Source: Calothrix sp. NIES-4101 (GTDB lineage Bacteria; Cyanobacteriota; Cyanobacteriia; Cyanobacteriales; Nostocaceae). From it: a DNA stretch of 64,000 nucleotides. The position numbers and the translations under genes were made by a program. How positions within the stretch are numbered: position 1 is the first letter of the stretch; every line of letters begins with the position of its first letter. Below the pieces are notes generated by a model, which was not told the origin of the DNA, did no database searches, and worked only from the letters and a program-made list of their open reading frames with translations. Shown piece after piece: positions 1 through 8,558 of the stretch. The DNA lies in assembly GCA_004296455.1 (NCBI GenBank), contig AP018280.1, forward strand, positions 2,232,001 through 2,296,000, given 5' to 3'.

Positions 1-2
1 TT

Positions 3-1247
3 GTGGCACCAAAGAGCATGGTGCCTGAATGGCCGCGTGACTTTATGCGGTTTAAGAGCGACCTCTACAAGGTTGAGATTGTGAGTGGCACCCGTAAGCA
101 GAAGGGTATTGCTTTAGGGTCAGGTGCTGACATACTTGTTACCAACTTCGAGACAGCAGCTTCGATGGAGGATGAGCTACGCTCATTACTCCGCTCCTAC
201 CAGGGGCGTGCCATGTTGGTTGTAGATGAGTCCTTTTACATCAAGAATTTGGACGCTAGGAGGACTCAAACCCTACGACGACTCCGTGAATGGTGCGGTC
301 GTGCGTTCGTTCTTTGCGGGACTCCAGCCCCCAACGCTCCTCAAGACCTAATCCAGCAATTTAACATTATTGATTTCGGCATAACATTTGACGGCCTAAA
401 AATACCAGATAACCGTGCAGAGGCACTTCAAATTGTCCAACAAGCTATCGAAAAGCGGGGGCTTTTCGTTCGCCACCTTAAGAGCGATGTACTTCCAGAC
501 CTGCCGATTAAAAGTTTTAATCGTATTTTTATCCCCTTACAACCCCAACAGGAGAGGGTGTACGCAGCTGCTTTGAGAAACCTGATTCTCGACCTACGTT
601 CTACTGACGATAAGACATTCCAGAGACAACTAACTTCTTTTCTGGCTCGGCGCAGCGCTCTCATACAAATATGTTCAAACCCCGCCTCTGTTGTTGAGGG
701 GTACACGGAGGTGCCTGCGAAGTTGCACGCACTTGACAGCATTCTTTCTGAGGTTATTGGGAAGGGCGAGAAAGTCGTTTTGTGGTCTTTCTACACGGCA
801 TCCCTTAACGCCATAGTTAACCGATACAGCCACTTTAACCCAGTTAGGTACGACGGTACAGTCAGTGATGTAGCCGAACGTCGGGAGGCGGTACGTAAGT
901 TCCAAGACGATGACCATACGATGTTGTTTGTTGCTAACCCAGCCGCCGCAGGTGCAGGACTTACCCTCCACAGGGCACGCTTGGCAATATACGAGTCCAT
1001 GTCTAACCAAGCAGCACACTATTTGCAAAGTCTAGATCGTATCCACAGAAGAGGGCAGACACGGGATGTGGAATACCTAATTATCCTATGCGACAAAACT
1101 ATTGAGATAGAGGAGTATGAGCGCCTAACCAGAAAGGAACGCGCTGCACAGGAACTTTTAAGAGATGAAGTTGAGGAACCTATAACTAGGGAAACAATGC
1201 TCTTGAAAGTGATTGCTGCCAGTAAGTTGCTCTCCGAGGAAAAATGA
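3..1247 (+). CDS. SNF2-family helicase, 3' part (5' end outside window)
   Basis: The frame is open at the left edge, so the N-terminal part with the Walker A motif lies upstream. Visible SNF2 helicase motifs are Ia (VAPKSMVPEW, residues 1-10), a motif II reading DESF (residues 75-78) in place of DEAH, motif III (LCGTPAPN, about 104-111) and motif VI (DRIHRRGQTRDV, about 343-354). These support an ATP-driven double-stranded DNA translocase. DESx variants are known from phage and mobile-element SNF2 proteins. The gene has no HIP1 site and looks more GC-rich than its neighbours, which suggests transfer (inference). A 9-bp inverted repeat (1224-1232 with 1263-1271) spans the stop codon. The partner methylase or nuclease cannot be seen. 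Confidence 0.85.
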   Translation: MAPKSMVPEWPRDFMRFKSDLYKVEIVSGTRKQKGIALGSGADILVTNFETAASMEDELRSLLRSYQGRAMLVVDESFYIKNLDARRTQTLRRLREWCGRAFVLCGTPAPNAPQDLIQQFNIIDFGITFDGLKIPDNRAEALQIVQQAIEKRGLFVRHLKSDVLPDLPIKSFNRIFIPLQPQQERVYAAALRNLILDLRSTDDKTFQRQLTSFLARRSALIQICSNPASVVEGYTEVPAKLHALDSILSEVIGKGEKVVLWSFYTASLNAIVNRYSHFNPVRYDGTVSDVAERREAVRKFQDDDHTMLFVANPAAAGAGLTLHRARLAIYESMSNQAAHYLQSLDRIHRRGQTRDVEYLIILCDKTIEIEEYERLTRKERAAQELLRDEVEEPITRETMLLKVIAASKLLSEEK

Positions 1248-1354
1248 GCATAGAGACGCTCTGAGCAACTTCCACCCCTAATGATTGGAGAGAAAAGGCG
1301 TTATCGCAATATTTATTCATATTCAAGGCTGAAAAATAGGTTTTTTTAATAGAA

Positions 1355-1484
1355 TCAGGACTTACGTACTAACTACGATTTTACGTCATTACGAGCAAAG
1401 CGAAGTAATCGCTAAAAACTCTGGGATTGTTTCCCTACACTACGTTACGGTCGCAATAAAAAATAGTGTTTGCGTAAGTCCTGA
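1355..1484. repeat. MITE-like interspersed repeat
   Basis: A 130-bp element is bounded by a perfect 12-bp inverted repeat: TCAGGACTTACG at 1355-1366 and CGTAAGTCCTGA at 1473-1484. The interior (about 1386-1458) resembles the widespread repeat around TCATTACGAGCAAAGCGAAG, which folds back on itself. It has no coding capacity. Elements with these ends are common in cyanobacterial intergenic DNA (recalled, not searched). The rest of the 1248-1676 spacer shows nothing else except the serC terminator. Confidence 0.6.
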
Positions 1485-1600
1485 AAATTTTTTTATATGT
1501 ATAGCCAATAGTGAAAAGACTCGTAAAAAATTATTGAAATGGATTCTTTATTTAGCAGAGAATATGTTAAATAACTCTTAATCAAAACAAAACAATAAAA

Positions 1601-1634
1601 AGAGTGTACTCCCACTGGAAGTCCACTCCACTCT
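1601..1634 (-). terminator. probable terminator of serC
   Basis: On the minus strand AGAGTG (1634-1629) pairs with CACTCT (1606-1601) around a 22-base loop that can form a small inner stem. The hairpin is followed by TTTTTATTGTTTTG. It lies about 43 bases past the serC stop codon, as expected for a Rho-independent terminator. Confidence 0.55.
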
Positions 1635-1676
1635 CTTCAGGTTTTATATTTAATTAAACCTAATTACTTCACTAAC

Positions 1677-2852
1677 TCAACTTTTCATTTCATCTTTAAC
1701 AGTAGCAAAAGCCCAATCCAACCAGGGAAGCAACGCTTCAATATTGGCAGTCTCCACAGTTGCACCACCCCAAATTCGTAAACCTGGAGGAGCAGAACGA
1801 TAGGCGGCAATATCAAAAGCTACTTTCTGCTTTTCCAACAATTTTGCTAGTTTTTTGGCGCATTCAGCTTGCTGTTCTGGAGTCAAACCCACAAACCATG
1901 TGTCAACTATTTTCAAGCAAATCGATGTGCAAGAACGAATCTCCGCCGATTCAGCCAAAAATGCTGCCCAATCACTCTTTTCAACCCATTTTGTTAATGC
2001 GGTTAAATTAGCTTCGCTACGGTTAATTAAACCCGCAAGTCCACCAATACTTTCTGCCCATTTCAAGCCGTCCAAAGCATCTTCAACGCACAACATCGAT
2101 GGAGTATTAATAGTGTCACCTTTAAAAATGCCTTCGATGAGTTTACCCTTACTCGTCATCCGGAATAACTTTGGTAAAGGACGAGGGGGTTGATAGGTTT
2201 GCAAACGTTCTACAGCGCGGGGAGATAAGACGATAACACCATGTTGCGCTTCTCCACCAAGTACCTTTTGCCAAGAATAGGTGACAACATCGAGTTTGTC
2301 CCAAGGTACATCCATTGCAAATACTGCGGAAGTTGCATCACAAATTGTCAAACCTTCACGGTTATCTGGTATCCAATCACCATTGGAAACTCTTACCCCG
2401 GAAGTGGTTCCATTCCACAGGAAGACAACATCGTGGCTAAAATCGACTTGGCTAAGGTCGGGTAAACTACCATAGGGTGCTTTCATGAGGCGAACGTCAT
2501 CTAGCTTCAATTCGGTAGTAACATCTGTTACCCATTCTTGACCGAAGCTTTCCCATGCCAAAATATCGACAGGTAACTTACCAAGTAATGACCAGAGAGC
2601 CATTTCTACAGCTCCCGTATCAGAAGCTGGGACTATTCCCAAACGGTAATTTTCGGGTACACCGAGGATTTTTTTTGATAGTTCAATAACTTCTGCTAAT
2701 TTTGCCTTCCCATCTGCGGAACGATGAGAACGACCTAAGCAGGCATTGGCAAGATTTGATACAGACCAACCTGGACGTTTCGCGCAGGGGCCAGAGGAAA
2801 AGTTTGGAATTTGGGGTTTAATAGTGGGGGGAGTCAGAAGAGTGTCTGGCAT
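1677..2852 (-). CDS. serC: phosphoserine aminotransferase
   Basis: A 391-residue fold-type I PLP aminotransferase that converts 3-phosphohydroxypyruvate and glutamate to phosphoserine in cytosolic serine synthesis. The PLP lysine sits in SWQKVLGGE (about residues 193-201). The N-terminal [13 protein letters not shown] block and the LWNGTTSGV segment (about 145-153) fit the SerC type found in alphaproteobacteria, archaea and many cyanobacteria rather than the E. coli type. Length is normal. It stands alone, with a terminator downstream and nearly 600 bases of spacer upstream. Confidence 0.92.
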   Translation of the reverse strand: MPDTLLTPPTIKPQIPNFSSGPCAKRPGWSVSNLANACLGRSHRSADGKAKLAEVIELSKKILGVPENYRLGIVPASDTGAVEMALWSLLGKLPVDILAWESFGQEWVTDVTTELKLDDVRLMKAPYGSLPDLSQVDFSHDVVFLWNGTTSGVRVSNGDWIPDNREGLTICDATSAVFAMDVPWDKLDVVTYSWQKVLGGEAQHGVIVLSPRAVERLQTYQPPRPLPKLFRMTSKGKLIEGIFKGDTINTPSMLCVEDALDGLKWAESIGGLAGLINRSEANLTALTKWVEKSDWAAFLAESAEIRSCTSICLKIVDTWFVGLTPEQQAECAKKLAKLLEKQKVAFDIAAYRSAPPGLRIWGGATVETANIEALLPWLDWAFATVKDEMKS

Positions 2853-3440
2853 CAGTATTGAAATGATGGCTAATTTTAGTGCTGGGTTAGATCATACCTC
2901 GTTTATTCGGGGTTATTACTTGGTTAGAGTTGGAGTTGAGATGACAGCATCCAGATTCAACTCAAAGCTGAAGATTTTATCAATAGCGATCGCACTATTG
3001 CCCTACACCATCGTATTAAATGTGATTACGGATTGCGATCGGATATTTCTTTATTAGTTCTAAATAATCAAGTTAATGATGATATGACATTTGTCAGCTA
3101 AGTATATTTCCTAAGTTATATTAAAAACAAGTGCGATTTAATACTTGTAACTAATTTAAGCAAAGTCATTAGCAGATATCAAAACATATCTTCTCTCTAA
3201 TAAATAAAAAAGATAGTTAAGGTTATCTAATTGCCATTAAATGTAAGAATTATGGAAATAAATTAAGGATATTGTCTCTCACAAAGAGAATTAAAAAATA
3301 CTAGAATAAATACCTATCTAATAAAATCATCACAATTGCAATATATTTCCTGTCACAAGTAATTCCCAACCAACATATATAACTTGTACAGACATCTGTC
3401 TCCAACTTCTTCTCCAATTTATTTGGAATAACCAAGATAT
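2853..3440. other. intergenic spacer without recognised feature
   Basis: AT-rich DNA between serC and the first helical protein, with a HIP1-like site near 2986. Small open frames here carry no recognisable motif or ribosome binding site and I do not call them. Confidence 0.5.
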
Positions 3441-3833
3441 ATGCAAGAAAAGTTAAATCGCCACCTAGGAAACAACTTGCAGCCGTTAAAAAACGACAAT
3501 AAATTTTTTTGGACAAGGATAAAAATAGATGATTCGCGGCAAGCTACAAATGATCACGACAAAGGTAATGATTTATATTGGGAACTACTACAGAATAAAA
3601 AACAGATTACAGCACAAATTCTTACTTCTATATCTACCAAGCTAGATTTAAAGAAGCTAAATGATGATTTAGCCGATATTGCGGTGGAATATTTTAGATT
3701 AGCTTTAATTTTTGAACCAGAAGAGCAAGATTGTCAGAGAATAATCAAGATTTTGCAGCTTGCTGAAATTGATACTAGCCTCAACCACATCATCAGTCTG
3801 ATAGATGTGTTCTTAGCAAGTGAATGTAAATAA
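3441..3833 (+). CDS. helical protein of unknown function (module copy A)
   Basis: I do not recognise a named family. The 130-residue product is acidic and predicted mostly helical, with no signal peptide or membrane segment. Its C-terminal half (residues 60-130) aligns by eye with the C-terminal half of the protein at 5222-5758: both have an EY(F/I)RL segment, an (I/M)(I/F)(K/S)IL(Q/E)LA(E/Q)ID core and an I(S/R)xID(V/I) end. Each copy is followed on the same strand by a small sigma-like gene, here 216 bases downstream. That conserved order suggests a functional link, for example a sigma-factor antagonist or cofactor (inference only). No clear Shine-Dalgarno precedes the ATG. Confidence 0.6.
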   Translation: MQEKLNRHLGNNLQPLKNDNKFFWTRIKIDDSRQATNDHDKGNDLYWELLQNKKQITAQILTSISTKLDLKKLNDDLADIAVEYFRLALIFEPEEQDCQRIIKILQLAEIDTSLNHIISLIDVFLASECK

Positions 3834-4049
3834 CTGGAGCAAAAAGGGAAAGGGGAAGGATAAAGTCTTGCCATATCTATCTCTTAACTCCTTTTCCCTT
3901 ATCTTTATTCTCTTCAGCATTTTGTATCGTCATGTCACAAATCAGCAAACACTGTCACATGTTATTAGACACTAATACAGGAGTTCTGTTTTTCAATCTT
4001 TCTATTTTACCAAAACTTTAGTAATTAACTTTCGAGGGAGAAAGTGCCA

Positions 4050-4589
4050 ATGATTGAAATAACTGAAAATCGTTCTCCACTGATATTCACAAAATCAATG
4101 CGTGCAAAATTGTTTGCTTCCTTTTTATTACGTTTAACTCAATTTGGACTTAAAGATAAGTACACACCAGATGATATTTTGACTGAAGTAGTGAGGCAAT
4201 TAGAATTGGAGATGGAATCTGGCAAAATTGTATATAATCGCGAAGCTTGGTTGAGAACTACCGGATTTGAATATATTTACCAACTTAGATGTAATGAGAA
4301 AATGTCAACCATTCATGATAATGCAATGACTACTCACATTACATCTTGCAGTGTGAGTTTTGATTTATCCCGACGGCAAAAATATAGCCAAATTCTCAAA
4401 GAATTAATCCTCCAGCTTGAGCCAGGAGAACGTAAACTACTAGAAATGAAGTTTTATCAGCATCGCTCTTGGGAAGAAATAGCTGAAGTTTTATCCCTAA
4501 ATGGAGAAAAAATCACTGTTGTGGCACTCCGACAACGGGGCTGTCGAGCAATGCGATCGCTGAGAAAACTATACAAAAGCAATCTATAA
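4050..4589 (+). CDS. ECF-like sigma-70 family protein (module copy A)
   Basis: A protein of about 179 residues with two blocks typical of small sigma factors. A region-2-like N-terminal block contains YTPDDILTEVVRQLE and YNREAWLRTTGFEYI. A region-4-like C-terminal helix-turn-helix contains LEPGERKLLEMKFYQ and WEEIAEVL, ending in a basic ALRQRGCRAMRSLRKLY helix. It would direct RNA polymerase to a small promoter set (family knowledge). I chose ATG 4050 because GAGGGAG at 4034-4040 lies nine bases upstream; the in-frame GTG at 4044 is too close. It is a paralogue of the gene at 6369-6944, sharing PDDIL, SGKI(V/I)YN, WLR(T/Q)TG and LRxRG(C/S)RA. Confidence 0.75.
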   Translation: MIEITENRSPLIFTKSMRAKLFASFLLRLTQFGLKDKYTPDDILTEVVRQLELEMESGKIVYNREAWLRTTGFEYIYQLRCNEKMSTIHDNAMTTHITSCSVSFDLSRRQKYSQILKELILQLEPGERKLLEMKFYQHRSWEEIAEVLSLNGEKITVVALRQRGCRAMRSLRKLYKSNL

Positions 4590-5066
4590 TCACTACTATG
4601 CCAATCTAGTAGTAAAAGCATGAAGATGATTTCTCAAGTGCAAAACCTCCTCACCCAGTCTCAATTTTTCGCTAATTTGAATTTGTGTGGTGTGCTTTTC
4701 GGGTGCTAAGATGTGGAAGTAATCTATGTAAATTACTTGTTGCCTTTTGATTTCTAATTCTCAAACCTAACTCCCTGAACTGACAGAGTATTTATACTTA
4801 TAAATAATTAGCTTATTGATTGACAAAAAGGTCATTTGAGGGAGATTTATGAGTACAATAGATTCTCAAAAATGTGTCGAGGAAATCAGGATTTTTACTT
4901 GAAATTGGGCATTACCGCTTCATAATCACGTTTAATAAAAGTTCTGATCACCGCAGGCTTCAACAAAACATAATTTATCCTTTTAATAAAGTTTACATTA
5001 ATAAATATCTTTTTAGGTCACACTTTCAGTCATAGCATCATTAACAAACGAAGAGTTATATAATAG
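4590..5066. other. spacer with one short leader-like ORF
   Basis: No standard gene is present. A 17-codon ORF at 4849-4902 has a good ribosome binding site (GAGGGAG, ending seven bases before its ATG), similar to the one in front of the sigma gene at 4050. It could be a leader peptide or a remnant of a broken gene copy. I cannot support a product. Confidence 0.35.
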
Positions 5067-5075
5067 TTGATTGTG

Positions 5076-5312
5076 ATGTGTGAAGAAAATGTGCGATCGC
5101 TCATCAATAGGCGACACAAAATAAAAGATAAAAAAGAAAAAATACTTAAATTCAAATGTTTAACTGGGAGTCATTTTACAGTACATGAATTAGAAGTTGT
5201 TTTTGTAAATTTAGAAACAATTTGCCAGATATTGTTTGCAGAAAAAAACAAAATTTATTCCAGTCTAATCCCAAATCAGAAATATTACTCACAGAACAAT
5301 TCTCTAATTTAA
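5076..5312 (+). CDS. possible N-terminal part of the copy B helical protein (zero frame)
   Basis: An open frame from ATG 5076 with a protein-like composition up to about residue 56 (HELEVVFVNLETICQILFAEK). After that it runs out of frame through the start of the 5222-5758 ORF. At the overlap the zero-frame codons GAA AAA AAC (5241-5249) form the heptamer A AAA AAC. A -1 slip there joins this frame exactly to the downstream one and would give a protein of about 227 residues. It may instead be a decayed frameshift or a sequencing slip in the A7 run. I do not recognise the N-terminal sequence. Confidence 0.35.
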   Translation: MCEENVRSLINRRHKIKDKKEKILKFKCLTGSHFTVHELEVVFVNLETICQILFAEKNKIYSSLIPNQKYYSQNNSLI

Positions 5313-5758
5313 AATCGGAATTAGAGAGAGAAAATGCGGAGTTATTCACAGTATTAAGCGATTTGAAGTCAGAGAAACCAGATTTGCACATAGAAAAATC
5401 AAGAATTATGAACATTTTATTAAAGTTTACAGATGATGATGATTTACAAAGGGAAGGAGAATATCATGATATAGACGAAAACCTTCTGTGGTTAATCAAA
5501 GAGTATATTCGTCTATCTTCACTTCCGTCACTGAATGAAGCCGACACTCAGCGAATGTTTTCTATTTTGGAATTAGCACAAATCGATGCTCAACTAGATG
5601 AATGGATAAGTCGCATAGATATTGCGCTAGTCGCAGAATTGGGTTTGACAGAATCCCCAGAAGCCACAATTGCCACTGAGACATTATGTAATCTGAGTTT
5701 AGATGCTCTACATTTAAAACCAAGCTCAACAAATGTGAGCGATATAAGAAATAGCTAG
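5222..5758 (+). CDS. helical protein of unknown function (module copy B)
   Basis: As annotated the ORF starts at TTG 5222; an internal ATG lies at 5408. The true N-terminus may come from the overlapping upstream frame by a -1 shift at 5243-5249. Residues about 20-60 (TEQFSNLKSELERENAELF and on) look like a coiled coil. The segment from about 83 to 145 (LLWLIKEYIRL, FSILELAQIDAQLD, ISRIDIALVAELG) matches the protein at 3441-3833. There is no signal peptide or membrane helix. The partner sigma-like gene starts 610 bases downstream. Function unknown; a link to the sigma factor is inferred only from the repeated gene order. Confidence 0.55.
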   Translation: MPDIVCRKKQNLFQSNPKSEILLTEQFSNLKSELERENAELFTVLSDLKSEKPDLHIEKSRIMNILLKFTDDDDLQREGEYHDIDENLLWLIKEYIRLSSLPSLNEADTQRMFSILELAQIDAQLDEWISRIDIALVAELGLTESPEATIATETLCNLSLDALHLKPSSTNVSDIRNS

Positions 5759-6368
5759 ACAAAATTCTCTCACTAGAGCAAAAGTTAATTATCTTAATAG
5801 CACCTTAAAACAATTGGGATACACTATTTGTATAGCACCTGCTTCAAATAATGCATCTTTTTGAGGATGTGAGGATGCATTTAGACAGACTTTTTTCCAA
5901 CCCAGAAGCATGTAAATTCTCGAATTTACAGCGAGTTGGTTTGTGTAATACCTACAGCAAAATACCCGCTAGCTAAAGAATTGAAAAAAGCTTGAGATTT
6001 GATATCTAACTTTTACAGTTTAGATAGTGTATTCATTTATCTGGAAACTGCTGTATTAGCCTCCTAAATTTCCATCGATTAGGAGGTTTAAGTGTTGATT
6101 TATACTAGCAATTAAACAACAATCAATATGTATTTACAGTATCCCAAAGATAAATAAAGTTATCACTTAACAAAGTTCCTGGTTTGTGGTATTGAGGTGC
6201 AAAAGATTATCTGCTGAACAAAAACCAATGTCACATTAGCAAGCGGGAAAACATAAACTTATAACACGGATGACGAAAACGCTTCTCAAATAAACAAACT
6301 TGCATACATAAACCCAAACAAAAGGCTATTTTGACATCCTGCAATTACCTGCAACCGGAACTGAAAAT
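5759..6368. other. spacer with a hairpin
   Basis: This 610-base spacer separates the second helical protein from its sigma partner. Apart from the hairpin at 6061-6090 I see no gene or repeat. It is much longer than the equivalent 216-base gap in copy A and could hold the promoter of the second sigma gene. Confidence 0.4.
6061..6090 (+). terminator. hairpin, possible terminator
   Basis: CCTCCTA (6061-6067) pairs perfectly with TAGGAGG (6081-6087) around a 13-base loop and is followed by TTTAAGT. The T-tract is short, so this may be a weak terminator of copy B or another structured site. The right arm also resembles a Shine-Dalgarno sequence, but no ORF follows. Confidence 0.4.
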
Positions 6369-6944
6369 ATGACACCAGCAGAGTCAGCCACAGCCAAACC
6401 ACTTGAACAGCAGTTTACAGATTTAAATGATAACAACAAACTGACAGTTCTACGTCATTTTTATCGCTTGCGCTTGCAACAATATAAATTACTAGGTAAA
6501 TATGAACCAGATGATATTCTCAATGAGGCAATATCACGTTTAGATAGATCAGTCAAATCGGGTAAGATAATTTATAATGTATTGCCTTGGTTACGTCAGA
6601 CGGGATTAAATATTATTAATGAGTGGAGTCGGGAGCATCATAAATACCGACTAATAGATAGTCCCAAATTGGATTTGGAATCGATTTTATCCAATGAGCA
6701 AAATCATGACCAACATGATGATTGTGAACTCTATATGCAGTTATATCAAGCACTACAACTCTTGGATATAGATGATAGAAGGCTAGTAATATTACGTTTT
6801 TACAAGCAGTTGTCATGGCAAGATATTGTTAAGAGGTACGCAGAAAAAAATATTCACCTCTCAGAAACAACACTGCGTAAAAGGGGTTCACGAGCATTAG
6901 CAACATTACGAAAAATTTTCCAAGAGCAGATTCTACGATATTAG
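6369..6944 (+). CDS. ECF-like sigma-70 family protein (module copy B)
   Basis: A 191-residue paralogue of the sigma-like protein at 4050-4589. The region-2-like block has KYEPDDILNEAISRLDRS, SGKIIYN and WLRQTGLNIINEWSRE. The region-4-like block has LLDIDDRRLVILRFY, QLSWQDIVKRY and a basic TTLRKRGSRALATLRKIF recognition helix. Size and order match ECF-type sigma factors, with no fused extra domain. The Shine-Dalgarno before ATG 6369 is weak. A dedicated anti-sigma factor with a membrane segment is not adjacent; the upstream helical protein is the only candidate partner in view. Confidence 0.75.
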   Translation: MTPAESATAKPLEQQFTDLNDNNKLTVLRHFYRLRLQQYKLLGKYEPDDILNEAISRLDRSVKSGKIIYNVLPWLRQTGLNIINEWSREHHKYRLIDSPKLDLESILSNEQNHDQHDDCELYMQLYQALQLLDIDDRRLVILRFYKQLSWQDIVKRYAEKNIHLSETTLRKRGSRALATLRKIFQEQILRY

Positions 6945-7282
6945 GGATTACAGATAAGTTTGTATCTGAATTATAGCAGCGAAGCCTATGTGTGTAGACT
7001 GATAGGTACTTTTTTAGAAATAGTAATAATTGGGTTGAAAATATAGCGAAAAATTTGAATTATCTTGTTTTTTTGTACTATGTCAATACCATTTTTCGCA
7101 TGTCTCCCAACCTTTTCAAGCTGAAAAAGTATCCCATTTAATAGTTGATATTTATATTTTGATATCTCAACTTAGAAGCATAAATTCATTGAACAGTAAT
7201 CATAAATTTCTCAAATAAATTACATAATCAGACTAATCAGAGGGTGACATTGGGAATATTATTATAATTATGTATTTAATGC
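6945..7282. other. intergenic spacer without recognised feature
   Basis: AT-rich spacer between the convergent copy B sigma gene and the M28 peptidase gene. I see no clear terminator, repeat or small gene. Confidence 0.4.
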
Positions 7283-8365
7283 TCAAGAAGGTGAAGAGAT
7301 ATTTGAGATAGGAGTAGTTAAACTATTCTGACTTTCTAATAATTCTTCAGTTGCATTCACAATAATTTGAGCTACACCTGTAAAAAAATTATTATCTATA
7401 TTTGTAGGTTTGTCGCTAGGTTGATGATAGTGAGGGTTGCGTAAATTAGCTGTATCGGTAATGAGAACTGCACCTATTCCTTGATACCAAAAAGGTGCAT
7501 GATCACTACGAAGAGTGTCAGGAGTGAATATTCCCTTCAGTGGGATGGGTACAGTTAAAACCGCAGGCAAATTTGTTGTTTTATTTGCTTTGGCACTTGC
7601 AAATGAATTGATTTGAAATGAACTTAAAAGAGGTAAATGCTCAGTATCTCCAATTACCGCAATAAAATCACCTTTATTACTAGGAGGTTGAATAGGTAAA
7701 CCTGTTGGGTAATCTTGACATCCTGGATTGTTACAAGTAAAACCCAGCATATCCAGAATAATAGCTCCACGTAAATCCTTGAGGTGGGATTTTTGAGCCA
7801 CAAAAGCTCGACTTCCCAATAATCCTGTTTCTTCTTGATCAAATAAAGCCAATTTGAGAGTGCGGGGAGTAGTTCGCGAGCCGAAAAGCTTGGCTATTTC
7901 CAGGACAACAGCCACACCAGTACCATTATCATCCGCACCAGGCGATCGCAAAACGGTGTCGTAATGTGCTCCAATGAGAATGGCTCCAGCTTTTTTGTCA
8001 CTTCCCAAACGTTCGGCAACAATATTCATCCCCTCAGGAAAAGATTCTTGCTGGGGCTGAAAGCCGTATTTTTTGAGTTCGCTAGTAATATAATTGCGGG
8101 AGCGGAGACGTTCAGCATTGGTGTAGCGCTGAAAATTGAGCTTTTGAATATGAGTTAATAACCGTTCACGAGACACTTGGGGAGTTGTTACCGCAACTGC
8201 TATTTTTTCTTGTGTCGAAGAACTTGAAGAGTTGGAAGAATTACTAGGATTGTTAACTCTAATTGTGTCGATTGCAGGTTGTAAAGGTTGTTCAAAAAAA
8301 CTCTTGCCACCAATAATACATAAGGCTACCAAGATCAATATAAATAACCAAAGCAATTTTTTCAT
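7283..8365 (-). CDS. M28-family zinc aminopeptidase, membrane-anchored or secreted
   Basis: A metallopeptidase of about 360 residues. A hydrophobic N-terminal segment (about residues 2-22) is followed by a Ser/Asn-rich linker, so the catalytic domain should face the periplasm. The M28 di-zinc ligands are recognisable: His in GAHYDT (about 134), Asp in PGADDNGTG (about 145), the catalytic and ligand Glu pair in FDQEETG (about 178-179), and a C-terminal His in NPHYHQPSD. I start at the ATG before KKLLW (8365) because AGGTGAT precedes it; the longer frame from 8416 adds 17 polar residues ahead of the signal. It probably removes N-terminal residues from peptides. The specific substrate is unknown. 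Confidence 0.85.
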   Translation of the reverse strand: MKKLLWLFILILVALCIIGGKSFFEQPLQPAIDTIRVNNPSNSSNSSSSSTQEKIAVAVTTPQVSRERLLTHIQKLNFQRYTNAERLRSRNYITSELKKYGFQPQQESFPEGMNIVAERLGSDKKAGAILIGAHYDTVLRSPGADDNGTGVAVVLEIAKLFGSRTTPRTLKLALFDQEETGLLGSRAFVAQKSHLKDLRGAIILDMLGFTCNNPGCQDYPTGLPIQPPSNKGDFIAVIGDTEHLPLLSSFQINSFASAKANKTTNLPAVLTVPIPLKGIFTPDTLRSDHAPFWYQGIGAVLITDTANLRNPHYHQPSDKPTNIDNNFFTGVAQIIVNATEELLESQNSLTTPISNISSPS

Positions 8366-8558
8366 ATCACCTGCTTTTGACTTCGTCCTCGAAGTTTTTT
8401 CATAACTTTTACACATTGTCTTTTGACAGAAGCAAGGAAATCACTTAAAGTTCCCATTATTATTCATGCTGGTATTTCATAATACTTATCGAAACTGATT
8501 ATCTAATAATTTCTACTCCCACTCAGCACCCATGACTCATTACCTATAACCCTCAACA

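Noticed and set aside
428-742. Minus-strand ORF of 104 codons within the SNF2 gene
   Set aside because: Antisense to clear helicase motifs, with no motif or ribosome binding site of its own.
3301-3516. Minus-strand ORF of 71 codons overlapping the copy A helical gene
   Set aside because: Overlaps the better supported plus-strand gene and has no recognisable domain.
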